Part shown: positions 27,445 through 37,095 of the stretch, piece by piece
Layout: each line of letters opens with the position of its first letter
Numbering within the stretch: position 1 is the stretch's first letter
Assembly: GCF_025909975.1 (NCBI RefSeq)
Contig: NZ_JAPCIO010000007.1
Coordinates: 142,644-206,643 of the forward strand
Origin: Flavobacterium lacisediminis
Lineage (GTDB): Bacteria; Bacteroidota; Bacteroidia; Flavobacteriales; Flavobacteriaceae
Direction: 5' to 3'
DNA: 64,000 nt
Made by a program: the position numbers and the translations under genes
The notes under the pieces: model-generated
The model's database searches: none
What the model saw: only the letters and a program-made list of their open reading frames with translations
Told to the model about the DNA's origin: nothing

Positions 27445-30000
27445 TTATTCTTGTGTTTCTTCTTCTGATGAATCAATATCTATGCCAGTTTCAGCATCAG
27501 AGATATCTCCATTTTCATCTAGCACGACTTCTTCATCTTCACGAAGTACTTTAGTTACAGCAGCGATTGAATCGTTTCCTTTGATATTGATTAGTCGAAC
27601 TCCTTGCGTTGCTCTTCCCATAACACGTAAATCAGAAACCATCATTCTAATTGTCAATCCTGACTTGTTGATAATCATTAAATCATCAGCATCAGTCACG
27701 TTATTAATTGCAATTAAAGCTCCTGTTTTCTCAGTAATATTAAGAGTTTTTACACCTTTACCACCACGATTCGTGATTCTGTATACATCTTCTCCATCGT
27801 CATCAACTAATTTTGTACGTTTTCCGTAACCATTTTCAGTAACAACTAAGATTTGTGATTCTGTAACGTGATCTTTATCGATAGATACCATTCCAATTAC
27901 TTCGTCTTTATCATCAGCTAAAGTAATACCTCTAACTCCAGAAGCAGTTCTTCCCATTGGACGAGTTTTCTCCTCTTCAAAACGAACTAATTTACCAGAC
28001 TTAACTGCTAATAAAACTTGACTGTTCCCTGTAGTTAATTTTGCTTCGATTAATTCATCATCTTCTTTAATGGTAATAGCATTAATACCATTTTGACGTG
28101 GACGAGAATATTGCTCTAATGGTGTTTTCTTAACTTGACCTTGTTTCGTAGCCATGATTACATAGTGACTATTGATGTAATCTTGATCTTTTAAGTCTTG
28201 AGTACAGATAAATGCTTTTACTTTATCATCTTGCTCAATATTGATTAAGTTTTGGATAGCACGACCTTTACTTGTTTTAGTTCCTTCTGGAATTTCGTAA
28301 ACACGCATCCAATAACATTTTCCTTTTTGCGTGAAATACATTAAATATTGGTGATTTGTTGCTACAAATAAATGCTCTAAGAAATCTTGATCTCTAGTTC
28401 CAGCCGATTTTTGTCCAACTCCTCCTCTATTTTGTGTTTTGTATTCCGATAACGAAGTACGTTTGATATAACCCGCATGAGAAATCGTAATTACAACACT
28501 TTCATCAGCAATTAAATCTTCGATACTAACATCTCCACCAGAGTATTCAATTTGAGAACGACGTTCATCTCCATATTTATCTCTAATTTCAACTAACTCG
28601 TCTTTAATAACTTGCATTCTCATTTCTTTACTTGCAAGTAATTCTTTTAAATACGTTATCAATTTCATGATTTCTTCGTATTCAGCACGTAATTTATCTT
28701 GCTCAAGACCTGTTAATTGTCTTAAACGCATTTCTACGATTGCACGTGCTTGAATTTCCGATAATTTGAAACGCTCAATTAATTTAGTTCTAGCCTCATC
28801 ACCATCTTTAGAAGCTCTAATGATTTTGATTACTTCATCAATATTATCAGAAGCAATGATTAAACCTTCTAAGATATGAGCTCTTTCTTCTGCTTTTCTT
28901 AAATCATACTGAGCTCTACGAACTACAACATCATGACGGTGTTCAACGAAATGATAAATCAAATCTTTAAGATTTAACATTTGCGGACGCCCTTTTACCA
29001 ATGCAATGTTATTTACACTGAATGAAGATTGTAATTGTGTATATTTATAAAGTGTATTTAAAACTACATTTGGAACTGCATCACGTTTTAATTCATAAAC
29101 CACACGCATTCCATTTCTATCCGATTCGTCTCGAATATTTGAAATACCTTCGATTTTTTTATCATTAACTAAATCAGCCGTTTTCTTAATCATTTCGGCT
29201 TTATTTACTTGATATGGAATCTCGGTAACAATGATTGCTTCTCTACCATTTACTTCTTCAAAACCAACTTTTGCACGCATAACAATACGCCCTCTACCTG
29301 TTTTGAAAGCCTCTCTTACCCCTTCGTAACCATAGATAATTCCTCCTGTTGGAAAATCCGGCGCTTTGATGTAATTGATTAATTCATCTATTTCGATATC
29401 ATTATTGTCAATATATGCTAATGTACCGTCAATAACTTCTGTTAAGTTATGAGGCGCCATATTAGTTGCCATACCTACCGCAATACCAGAAGCTCCATTT
29501 ATCAATAAAGTAGGAACTTTAGTTGGCATAACAGTTGGCTCTTGCAATGTATCATCAAAGTTTAATTGAAAATCAACTGTTTCTTTGTCGATGTCTGCTA
29601 ACATTTCTTCCGAAATCTTTTTCATTCTAGCCTCGGTATAACGCATTGCTGCTGGACTATCTCCATCAACAGAACCAAAGTTACCTTGACCATCTACCAT
29701 TAAGTAACGTAAGCTCCATTCTTGAGCCATACGCACCATTGCATCATATACTGAAGTATCACCATGTGGGTGATATTTACCTAAAACTTCTCCAACAATT
29801 CTTGCCGACTTTTTATGGGCTCTGTTCGAAAGAACTCCTAATTCGTACATTCCGAATAAAACTCTACGGTGTACAGGTTTTAAACCATCTCTAACATCAG
29901 GAAGTGCACGCGACACAATAACAGACATCGAATAATCGATGTAAGCTGATTTCATTTCTTCCTCTATGTTAATAGGAATTAACTTTTCTCCTTCTGACAT
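27445..30000 (-). CDS. gyrA: DNA gyrase subunit A
   Basis: An 851-aa GyrA, the breakage-reunion subunit. The catalytic tyrosine is Tyr121 in [10 protein letters not shown]. The quinolone-resistance region reads [17 protein letters not shown], with Thr82 at the position of E. coli Ser83 and Asp86 at that of Asp87. The C-terminal half shows the beta-pinwheel blades and the GyrA box [16 protein letters not shown] motif that separates gyrase from topoisomerase IV. It has an acidic tail ([21 protein letters not shown]). It is transcribed alone, divergent from clpC. Confidence 0.97.
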   Translation of the reverse strand: MSEGEKLIPINIEEEMKSAYIDYSMSVIVSRALPDVRDGLKPVHRRVLFGMYELGVLSNRAHKKSARIVGEVLGKYHPHGDTSVYDAMVRMAQEWSLRYLMVDGQGNFGSVDGDSPAAMRYTEARMKKISEEMLADIDKETVDFQLNFDDTLQEPTVMPTKVPTLLINGASGIAVGMATNMAPHNLTEVIDGTLAYIDNNDIEIDELINYIKAPDFPTGGIIYGYEGVREAFKTGRGRIVMRAKVGFEEVNGREAIIVTEIPYQVNKAEMIKKTADLVNDKKIEGISNIRDESDRNGMRVVYELKRDAVPNVVLNTLYKYTQLQSSFSVNNIALVKGRPQMLNLKDLIYHFVEHRHDVVVRRAQYDLRKAEERAHILEGLIIASDNIDEVIKIIRASKDGDEARTKLIERFKLSEIQARAIVEMRLRQLTGLEQDKLRAEYEEIMKLITYLKELLASKEMRMQVIKDELVEIRDKYGDERRSQIEYSGGDVSIEDLIADESVVITISHAGYIKRTSLSEYKTQNRGGVGQKSAGTRDQDFLEHLFVATNHQYLMYFTQKGKCYWMRVYEIPEGTKTSKGRAIQNLINIEQDDKVKAFICTQDLKDQDYINSHYVIMATKQGQVKKTPLEQYSRPRQNGINAITIKEDDELIEAKLTTGNSQVLLAVKSGKLVRFEEEKTRPMGRTASGVRGITLADDKDEVIGMVSIDKDHVTESQILVVTENGYGKRTKLVDDDGEDVYRITNRGGKGVKTLNITEKTGALIAINNVTDADDLMIINKSGLTIRMMVSDLRVMGRATQGVRLINIKGNDSIAAVTKVLREDEEVVLDENGDISDAETGIDIDSSEEETQE

Positions 30001-30206
30001 AAGTATTTATATTAAAATTATATATTAGTACTAAAACGTGCCAATATACGGCTTTTTGAACTTTTAGCACAAATTTTAAACCACTTATTTCGACTATTTA
30101 TTAACAATTTTGTTTACAAATTGGTTATAAATCCTACTCCAGTTTCTTTCTTTTTTCAAATATTTTTTGTCATTTAGCTATCTATACATTTTATAAGGTA
30201 TGATTT

Positions 30207-30237
30207 TTGTATTTCCTTATAGAATTTTGTACATTTA
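30207..30237 (+). promoter_or_regulatory. Probable clpC promoter (TTG-N20-TACATTTA)
   Basis: TTG at 30207, a 20-nt spacer and TACATTTA (30230-30237) fit the consensus with one mismatch, ending 17 nt before the ATG at 30255. This makes an in-frame TTG start at 30207 unlikely. The rest of the 254-bp gap to gyrA shows nothing clear. Confidence 0.45.
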
Positions 30238-30254
30238 CTTATATTACTAATGCT

Positions 30255-32804
30255 ATGGACGATAATTTTTCACCGCGAGTTAAAGACGTAATTACCTACA
30301 GTAAAGAAGAAGCTTTACGATTAGGTCACGACTTTATTGGTACCGAACACTTAATGCTAGGAATACTTCGAGATGGCAATGGAAAAGCAATTAACATCTT
30401 GAATAATTTAGCAGTTGACTTATCTCACTTAAGAAAAAAAGTAGAAATACTTAGCCCTGCAAACCCAAATGGCATTCAAAATATAGAAAAGAAAAACCTT
30501 CATCTTACACGACAGGCAGAGCGTGCCTTGAAGACTACTTTTTTAGAAGCGAAACTTTTCAATAATTCCGAAATAAGTACAGCACACCTATTGTTATGTA
30601 TTTTACGTAACGAAAACGACCCTACAACCAAGTTGTTGAACAAAATAAAAATTGATTACGAAACCGTTAAAGAACAGTATACAGCCATGATGACAAACGA
30701 AGACGATTATTTAGAAAACTTGCCGAAAGCTGAGTCATTTAATGACGATTCAGGACAAGATGACAGTTTAAAAGAAGGCTCATTTAACAATCCTCCATCA
30801 GGTGGAAAAACCAATAAAAAATCAAAAACTCCAGTTTTAGACAATTTCGGTCGTGACTTAACCGAAATGGCAGAAGAAGGAAAACTAGACCCAGTTGTGG
30901 GACGTGAGAAAGAAATCGAACGTGTTTCTCAAATTTTAAGCCGCAGAAAGAAAAACAACCCGCTTTTAATTGGAGAACCTGGAGTTGGAAAATCAGCTAT
31001 TGCTGAAGGTTTAGCTTTGCGAATTATTAAAAAGAAAGTATCTCGTAATTTATTCAACAAACGTGTAGTTACGCTTGATTTAGCAAGTTTAGTTGCTGGA
31101 ACAAAATACCGCGGACAATTCGAAGAAAGAATGAAAGCAGTAATGAATGAATTAGAGAAAAACGATGATATCATTTTATTCATTGATGAAATTCACACTA
31201 TTGTAGGTGCTGGTGGAGCTACAGGTTCGCTTGATGCTTCTAATATGTTTAAACCTGCATTAGCAAGAGGTGAAATTCAATGTGTGGGAGCTACAACATT
31301 GGACGAATACCGTCAGTATATTGAGAAAGATGGCGCTTTAGAAAGACGTTTTCAAAAAGTAATTGTAGAACCAACATCTGTTGAAGAAACAATTACCATT
31401 CTAAATAACATCAAACCAAAATACGAAGACCACCATAATGTAATTTACACACCTGAAGCAATTGAAGCGTGTGTTAAATTAACAAATCGTTATATGACCG
31501 ACCGTTTTCTTCCAGACAAAGCTATTGATGCTTTAGATGAAGCCGGTTCTCGTGTTCACATTATTAATATCGATGTTCCAAAACAAATTTTGGAGTTAGA
31601 ACGTCAGTTAGAAGAAGTGCGCGAACTGAAAAATACAGTCGTTAAAAAACAAAAATATGAAGAAGCCGCTAAACTTCGTGATGATGAAAAACGCATCGAA
31701 AAAGATTTAGCAATTGCACAAGAACAATGGGAAGAAGATTCTAAAAACAACAAAGTAACCGTTACAGAAGATAACGTTGCTGATGTGGTTTCTATGATGA
31801 CAGGAATTCCAGTAAATCGTATAGCACAAACTGAAAGTAATAAATTAGCTCACTTGCCTGAACTTATTAGAGGTAAGGTAATTGGACAAGACGAAGCAGT
31901 ATTGAAAATTGCAAAATCTATCCAAAGAAATCGCGCTGGTTTAAAAGATCCGAACAAGCCAATTGGTTCGTTTATATTCTTAGGTCAAACTGGTGTTGGA
32001 AAAACACAATTGGCTAAAGTTATTGCAAAAGAATTATTTGATTCTGAAGATGCTTTAGTTCGTATTGACATGAGTGAATATATGGAGAAATTTGCTATTT
32101 CTCGTTTAGTTGGAGCACCTCCTGGATACGTTGGATACGAAGAAGGCGGACAATTAACTGAAAAAGTTAGAAGAAAACCATACTGCGTAGTACTTCTAGA
32201 TGAAATTGAAAAAGCACATCCAGATGTTTTCAATATGATGCTTCAAGTATTAGATGATGGACATTTAACCGATAGTTTAGGTCGTAAAATCGATTTTAGA
32301 AATACGATTATTATCATGACTTCTAACGTTGGTGCTCGTCAATTGAAAGACTTTGGAACCGGTGTTGGATTTGGAACTGCATCAAAAACTGCACAAACTG
32401 AAGAACATTCAAAAGGAATTATCGAAAACGCTTTGAAAAAAGCTTTTGCTCCTGAGTTTTTAAACAGAATTGATGATGTAATTGTATTCAATGCTCTAGA
32501 AAAAGAAGATATTGATAAAATTATTGATATCGAAATGGACAAATTATACGACCGCGTTAAAGATTTAGGTTACACTTTAAAACTTTCAGAAGCAGCCAAA
32601 GATTACATTGCTGAAAAAGGTTTTGATAAGCAGTTTGGAGCGCGTCCGTTAAAAAGAGCCATTCAAAAATATGTTGAAGATGCTCTAGCTGAAGAGATTA
32701 TTACTCAAAAAATCCATGAAGGCGATCAAATTTTCATGGACTTAGATGAAACGGCACAAGAACTCAAAATAGAAATTAAGAAATTAGAAGAACCAAGCTC
32801 ATAG
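30255..32804 (+). CDS. clpC: ATP-dependent Clp protease ATP-binding subunit ClpC
   Basis: An 849-aa class I Clp/HSP100 unfoldase that feeds substrates to ClpP. It has an N-terminal Clp_N double repeat (residues 1-150), a linker, the first AAA+ module (Walker A GEPGVGKS, Walker B LFIDEIHT), a middle domain with the UVR-like RQLEEVRELKNTVVKKQKYEEAAKLRDDEK coiled coil shortened in my quote to its key EEAAKLRD, and the second AAA+ module (GQTGVGKT, VVLLDEIEKAH) with C-terminal D2-small domain. The short middle domain with UVR motif marks ClpC rather than ClpB. ATG at 30255 (MDDNFSPRVKD) is chosen over an upstream TTG because of the promoter. The stop codon lies inside its terminator hairpin. Confidence 0.95.
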   Translation: MDDNFSPRVKDVITYSKEEALRLGHDFIGTEHLMLGILRDGNGKAINILNNLAVDLSHLRKKVEILSPANPNGIQNIEKKNLHLTRQAERALKTTFLEAKLFNNSEISTAHLLLCILRNENDPTTKLLNKIKIDYETVKEQYTAMMTNEDDYLENLPKAESFNDDSGQDDSLKEGSFNNPPSGGKTNKKSKTPVLDNFGRDLTEMAEEGKLDPVVGREKEIERVSQILSRRKKNNPLLIGEPGVGKSAIAEGLALRIIKKKVSRNLFNKRVVTLDLASLVAGTKYRGQFEERMKAVMNELEKNDDIILFIDEIHTIVGAGGATGSLDASNMFKPALARGEIQCVGATTLDEYRQYIEKDGALERRFQKVIVEPTSVEETITILNNIKPKYEDHHNVIYTPEAIEACVKLTNRYMTDRFLPDKAIDALDEAGSRVHIINIDVPKQILELERQLEEVRELKNTVVKKQKYEEAAKLRDDEKRIEKDLAIAQEQWEEDSKNNKVTVTEDNVADVVSMMTGIPVNRIAQTESNKLAHLPELIRGKVIGQDEAVLKIAKSIQRNRAGLKDPNKPIGSFIFLGQTGVGKTQLAKVIAKELFDSEDALVRIDMSEYMEKFAISRLVGAPPGYVGYEEGGQLTEKVRRKPYCVVLLDEIEKAHPDVFNMMLQVLDDGHLTDSLGRKIDFRNTIIIMTSNVGARQLKDFGTGVGFGTASKTAQTEEHSKGIIENALKKAFAPEFLNRIDDVIVFNALEKEDIDKIIDIEMDKLYDRVKDLGYTLKLSEAAKDYIAEKGFDKQFGARPLKRAIQKYVEDALAEEIITQKIHEGDQIFMDLDETAQELKIEIKKLEEPSS

Positions 32805-32817
32805 CTTGGTTTTTTTA
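32791..32817 (+). terminator. Terminator of clpC overlapping the stop codon
   Basis: AACCAAGCT and AGCTTGGTT form a 9-bp stem around CAT, followed by seven T residues. The TAG stop (32802-32804) is in the hairpin itself, so the last sense codons double as the terminator arm. Confidence 0.85.
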
Positions 32818-32884
32818 TTTTATGCAATTTTAAAATTATATTAAAAAAAATACTACATTAGATTCTTAATTTATTCGTTTAAAA

Positions 32885-34252
32885 ATGTTAGACAAAGTTA
32901 TTGTAGGTAGCGAAGAATGGTGTTCCTTCCCTACTTTAGGAATCCCAACAATTAAAGCACGTGTTGACTCAGGAGCAAAAACTTCTGCTCTTCATGCTAT
33001 CAATATTGTTACTTTTGAAAAAGACAGTGAAAGTTGGGTTAAATTTGATGTAAATCCTATTCAAAATAATGCTAAAGCAGTAATTCATTGCGAAGCACCA
33101 TTGGTAGATAAGAGAGTTGTTAAAAGTTCGAGTGGCTTTAGAGAACAACGCTATGTTATCAAAACCAAACTTGAAATTGGTGGAAAAACTTGGGAAATCG
33201 AGGTTACACTTACTAACCGTGATTCAATGGGTTTCCGAATGTTATTAGGTCGTGAAGCGATGTCAGGACGTGTTTTGGTTGATCCAGAGCAACGTTATTT
33301 ATTAGGACAACCAACAACCGAAAAACTAAAAGAATATTACTACGCTTCTAATGAATCCAAAAAAGGTTTAAAAATTGGTTTATTAGCAAGTAATCCAGAA
33401 TTATATAGCAACAAACGAATTTTAGAAGCAGGCGAATTAAGAGGTCATGAAATGCATTTCTTAAATTTGAAATACTGCTATATGAAATTAGACGCAACAA
33501 AACCCGAAATTCATTACCGTGGAGGAAAAGTTCTAAACGATTTTGATGCCGTAATTCCTAGAATTCGACCAAGTATGACCTATTATGGCTGTGCGTTAAC
33601 GCGTCAATTTGAAGCTTTAAAAGTATTTGCTTTAAATAACGCTTCTGCTATTACACAATCAAGAGATAAACTATTTTCATTACAATTATTATTAAATAAC
33701 GGAGTAGATATTCCAACCACTGGATTTGCCAATTCACCTTTAGATACAGACGATTTAATTAAAATGGTGGGTGGTTCGCCTTTAATTGTAAAATTATTAG
33801 AAGGAACTCAAGGAAAAGGTGTCGTTTTGGCAGAAACTAAAAAAGCAGCCGAATCAGTTATTAATGCTTTCAAGAGTTTAAATGCTAATATTTTAGTTCA
33901 AGAATTCATTAAAGAAGCGAATGGTAAAGATTTGAGACTCTTTGTTGTAGATGGAAAAGTTGTTGCTGCTATGCAACGTGAAGCTGCTCCGGGAGAATTC
34001 AGAGCGAATATTCATATGGGCGGAACTGCTTCTGTGGTAAAAATTACTGCTGACGAAAAGAAAATTGCTATTAAAGCTGCAAAAGCGATGAATTTAAAAG
34101 TGGCTGGAGTTGATATTATTCGTTCGTCAAAAGGTCCTTTATTGTTAGAAGTAAATTCATCTCCAGGTTTAGAAGGAATTGAAGGCGCAACTCAAAAAGA
34201 CATTGCAGGCGAAATGATTAAAGCAATTGAGAAAAACTTTAAGTGGAAATAA
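32885..34252 (+). CDS. rimK: RimB-like protease domain fused to RimK-type ATP-grasp ligase
   Basis: A 455-aa two-domain protein. Residues 1-140 match the RimB family (PF05618, called ATP-dependent zinc protease or retropepsin-like), with [15 protein letters not shown] at about 24-38 holding the Asp-Ser-Gly motif and [10 protein letters not shown] near 112-121. Residues 155-455 match RimK, the ATP-grasp ligase that adds Glu residues to ribosomal protein S6: [13 protein letters not shown], the Lys-containing [17 protein letters not shown] loop, [18 protein letters not shown], and [14 protein letters not shown] for metal binding. In Proteobacteria rimB and rimK are separate genes, so the fusion joins modification and its control in one chain. 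It leads a four-gene operon. Confidence 0.92.
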   Translation: MLDKVIVGSEEWCSFPTLGIPTIKARVDSGAKTSALHAINIVTFEKDSESWVKFDVNPIQNNAKAVIHCEAPLVDKRVVKSSSGFREQRYVIKTKLEIGGKTWEIEVTLTNRDSMGFRMLLGREAMSGRVLVDPEQRYLLGQPTTEKLKEYYYASNESKKGLKIGLLASNPELYSNKRILEAGELRGHEMHFLNLKYCYMKLDATKPEIHYRGGKVLNDFDAVIPRIRPSMTYYGCALTRQFEALKVFALNNASAITQSRDKLFSLQLLLNNGVDIPTTGFANSPLDTDDLIKMVGGSPLIVKLLEGTQGKGVVLAETKKAAESVINAFKSLNANILVQEFIKEANGKDLRLFVVDGKVVAAMQREAAPGEFRANIHMGGTASVVKITADEKKIAIKAAKAMNLKVAGVDIIRSSKGPLLLEVNSSPGLEGIEGATQKDIAGEMIKAIEKNFKWK

Positions 34253-34253
34253 T

Positions 34254-34436
34254 ATGAAAAAGCAATATACAGTTCCGATGGTTTTGTTCCTTTTAGGGAT
34301 GGCGATTACAATAATTGGTTCTTTATTTAAAATTATGCATTGGCCTGGAGCTGGAATTATGCTAACTGTTGGTATGCTTACCGAAGCAATTGCTATCATA
34401 ACTCTAATTGTAGTTTTACTTAAAAATACGAAATGA
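34254..34436 (+). CDS. 60-aa GldL-like transmembrane hairpin protein
   Basis: A very short protein with two membrane helices, about residues 7-25 and 33-57. The stretch GSLFKIMHWPGAGIMLTVGM then LTEAIAIITL closely follows the transmembrane hairpin of GldL, the T9SS/gliding motor protein, whose pattern I recall as G-x-LFKI-x-H...ML-x-x-GL-x-TEA. Lys26, His29 and Glu44 correspond to the charged residues of that hairpin. Unlike GldL it has no cytoplasmic domain. It starts 1 bp after rimK and shares an ATGA overlap with the next gene, so it is translated within the operon. Function unknown; it may be a stand-alone homologue or a small regulator of an ion-driven machine. Confidence 0.8.
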   Translation: MKKQYTVPMVLFLLGMAITIIGSLFKIMHWPGAGIMLTVGMLTEAIAIITLIVVLLKNTK

Positions 34437-35014
34437 ACAAAAACCGATTAGAAGCTTTTAGCGATGGTGTTTTAGCTATTATAATCACCATTATGGTTTT
34501 GGAGTTTAAAGTTCCAGAAGACACTACTTTTGAAGCTGTTATTAAATTATCGCATAAGTTTTTAAGTTATATTTTAAGCTTTATTTATGTTGGCATTTAT
34601 TGGAACAACCACCATCACATGATGCATACCGTAAAACGAGTGAATGGAAAAATTCTTTGGGCTAATTTGCACTTATTATTTTGGTTGTCTTTAATTCCTT
34701 TTACAACAGCTTGGATTGGTGAACACCATTTTAATTCATTTCCAATGATGTTATATGGTTTAGTTCTGTTAATGAATGCCATAGCTTATTTTATTTTGCA
34801 AAAAGTCATTTTAATTGACCATGGAAAAGATTCAGTTTTAGCTAAAGCAATTGGAAAAGATTACAAAGGAAAATTATCATTAGTTTTATATCTAATCGCT
34901 GTTATTGTAACCAAATATTCTGTTGAAATTTCAGGTGCCATTTATATTTTGGTGGCTTTAATTTGGTTAATTCCAGACAAGAGAATTGAACGGGCTTTTA
35001 ACGAAAAAGAATAA
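34433..35014 (+). CDS. TMEM175 family potassium channel-like membrane protein (DUF1211)
   Basis: A 193-aa protein with six predicted membrane segments. The first helix carries the family signature RLEAFSDGVLAIIITIMVLE (residues 5-24), whose FSD motif lines the pore in TMEM175 channels. The bacterial family members are tetrameric six-helix leak K+ channels, and this length fits. WNNHHHMMH after the second helix is another family landmark. It overlaps the GldL-like gene by four bases (ATGA) and ends 2 bp before the DUF1304 gene. Confidence 0.9.
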   Translation: MNKNRLEAFSDGVLAIIITIMVLEFKVPEDTTFEAVIKLSHKFLSYILSFIYVGIYWNNHHHMMHTVKRVNGKILWANLHLLFWLSLIPFTTAWIGEHHFNSFPMMLYGLVLLMNAIAYFILQKVILIDHGKDSVLAKAIGKDYKGKLSLVLYLIAVIVTKYSVEISGAIYILVALIWLIPDKRIERAFNEKE

Positions 35015-35016
35015 TT

Positions 35017-35379
35017 ATGCATTTCATTAGTAAAATATTCATCGTAATTATAGCCTTATTTCACTTGTATTTTCTATGGCTAGAAATGTTTGCATGGACA
35101 ACTGCAGCTAAAAAAGTATTCCGAACTATTCCCGAAGATTTGTTCGAAAAAACAAAAGTTTTAGCAGCTAATCAAGGTTTGTATAACGGATTTTTATCTG
35201 CAGGATTACTTTGGTGTTTGGCTATTTCCGATGAAATTTGGAGTAGAAATATAGCTATCTTCTTTCTTTGTTCTGTTACTGTTGCTGGAATTTTCGGAGC
35301 TTATTCAGCATCAAAAAAAATATTTTATGTGCAAGCACTTCCTGCAATTATAACTATTATTTCTATTCTATTTTTATAA
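35017..35379 (+). CDS. DUF1304 family membrane protein
   Basis: A 120-aa protein with four membrane helices. IFIVIIALFHLYFLWLEMFAWTT (about residues 7-29) and NQGLYNGFLSAGLLW (about 53-67) match DUF1304, small membrane proteins of unknown role. It is the last gene of the rimK-GldL-like-TMEM175 operon and ends in a strong terminator shared with hutH. Co-transcription with a K+ channel-like gene hints at a membrane or ion-related job, but that is inference. Confidence 0.85.
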   Translation: MHFISKIFIVIIALFHLYFLWLEMFAWTTAAKKVFRTIPEDLFEKTKVLAANQGLYNGFLSAGLLWCLAISDEIWSRNIAIFFLCSVTVAGIFGAYSASKKIFYVQALPAIITIISILFL

Positions 35380-35409
35380 AAAAAGCTCAAGATTTTCTTG
35401 AGCTTTTTA
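35377..35409. terminator. Bidirectional terminator between DUF1304 and hutH
   Basis: AAAAAAGCTCAAGA and TCTTGAGCTTTTT form a 12-bp stem with a TTT loop, between convergent genes. Confidence 0.88.
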
Positions 35410-35427
35410 CTTTTATAATATTTTGAA

Positions 35428-36930
35428 TTAATCTTCCATTTCAATTTGAAAACTATTCAAAAACGAAACAGATTTTTCTATATCGTAATGTAAAATTCTA
35501 TCTTCTGATACAAACGGAACTTCTTCTCTATATGATTTCACAAAACTTTCAATGAATTCACTTGATTGTAATGGTCTTCTGAATTCTAAAGCTTGCGAAC
35601 CATTTAATAATTCAATTCCTAAAATTCGTTCTACGTTTTCAACAATACGTAACGTTTTAGTCGCAGCGTTTGCTCCCATACTCACGTGATCTTCTTGTCC
35701 GTTTGACGAAACAATACTATCAATGCTTGCTGGTGTTGCTAATTGTTTGTTCTGACTAGCAATACTTGCCGCTGTATATTGTGGAATCATGAAACCTGAA
35801 TTCAACCCTGGATCGTTTACTAAAAACGCTGGTAAACCTCTTAATCCAGAAATCAATTGATAAGTTCTTCTTTCTGAAATACTTCCTAATTCTGATAACG
35901 CTATTCCTAAGAAATCTAATGCTAATGCTAAAGGTTGTCCGTGGAAATTTCCTCCAGAAATAATCAAATCTTCTCCTACGAAAATATTTGGGTTATCAGT
36001 AACTGAGTTGATTTCTGTACGAAACACTTTCTTCACATAATCAATCGTATCTTTCGAAGCACCATGTACTTGCGGAATACATCTAAAAGAATAAGGGTCT
36101 TGCACATGCACTTTTGGTTGTGCAATAATTTCGCTATCTTCTAACAAATCACGCATTCTTTCCGCCGTTTGCACCTGACCTTTGTGCGGACGAACTAAAT
36201 GAATTAAATCTGTAAAAGGTTCGATTCTTCCATCAAAACCTTCTAAAGAAACTGCTCCAATAACATCAGCTAAATACGAAATTTTATCTGCTTTTATTAA
36301 GCAATATACTCCGTAAGCGCTCATGAATTGTGTTCCGTTTAATAATGCCAAACCTTCTTTCGATTGTAAAACGATTGGTTCCCAACCAAATTTGGCTAAT
36401 ACTTTTGATGAAGGCTGTCTGAAACCATCTAAATATACTTCACCTTCACCTAATAACGGCAACGATAAATGCGCTAACGGAGCTAAATCACCCGAAGCAC
36501 CTAACGAACCTTGTGTATAAATTACTGGAAAAATATCATTATTGTAAAAATCAATCAAACGTTGCACGGTTACTAACTGAACACCTGAATGTCCGTAGCT
36601 TAACGATTGGATTTTCAATAACAACATGATTTTTACAATTTCATGAGGTACTTCCTCCCCTGTTCCGCAAGCGTGAGATTTCACCAAATTCTCTTGAAGT
36701 TTTGATAAATTTTCATTCGAAATTTTCACATTACACAACGAACCAAAACCGGTGTTAATTCCGTAAATTGGATCTGAGTTTGATTTCATTTTATCGTCTA
36801 AGTATTTTCTACATTTCTCAATGTTTACGATAGCTTCCTCTGATAATGCCAACTGTTTTCCTTGAAAAACAATCTCGTTAATCATGTCGATAGACAATAA
36901 ATCTGAACTTATATAATGTGTAGTTTCCAT
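35428..36930 (-). CDS. hutH: Histidine ammonia-lyase
   Basis: A 500-aa member of the aromatic amino acid ammonia-lyase family. The self-forming MIO cofactor triad Ala-Ser-Gly is in GSLGASGDLAPLAHL. Other landmarks are YGINTGFGSL (residues about 52-61), NGTQFMSAYG and FHGQPLALALDFLG. It deaminates histidine to urocanate; phenylalanine or tyrosine lyase activity cannot be excluded from sequence, but the spacing and HAL-type QHHVSMG-like QEDHVSMGANAA segment favour histidine. ATG at 36930 (METTHYIS) is preferred over the one at 36966. No other hut gene lies in the window, so it is isolated from a pathway cluster. Confidence 0.9.
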   Translation of the reverse strand: METTHYISSDLLSIDMINEIVFQGKQLALSEEAIVNIEKCRKYLDDKMKSNSDPIYGINTGFGSLCNVKISNENLSKLQENLVKSHACGTGEEVPHEIVKIMLLLKIQSLSYGHSGVQLVTVQRLIDFYNNDIFPVIYTQGSLGASGDLAPLAHLSLPLLGEGEVYLDGFRQPSSKVLAKFGWEPIVLQSKEGLALLNGTQFMSAYGVYCLIKADKISYLADVIGAVSLEGFDGRIEPFTDLIHLVRPHKGQVQTAERMRDLLEDSEIIAQPKVHVQDPYSFRCIPQVHGASKDTIDYVKKVFRTEINSVTDNPNIFVGEDLIISGGNFHGQPLALALDFLGIALSELGSISERRTYQLISGLRGLPAFLVNDPGLNSGFMIPQYTAASIASQNKQLATPASIDSIVSSNGQEDHVSMGANAATKTLRIVENVERILGIELLNGSQALEFRRPLQSSEFIESFVKSYREEVPFVSEDRILHYDIEKSVSFLNSFQIEMED

Positions 36931-37095
36931 TTGGTTAATTTTAAAAGTCCAAAATTCCGCAAACAATTGTTAAAATGCAAGATTTATCAGCATTATTAAT
37001 AAAAAATAAATATCGCTCAAATTTTAAGGGAATTCTGGGTGCATTTTTAAGAATTTTCAATAAATTAGCGCTCTCAAATAATACAACATCAAATC

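Noticed and set aside
27445..30000. Thr82 in the quinolone-resistance region of GyrA as a resistance mutation
   Set aside because: Thr at the Ser83-equivalent position fits natural variation in Flavobacteria; without a reference from the same species, resistance cannot be inferred.
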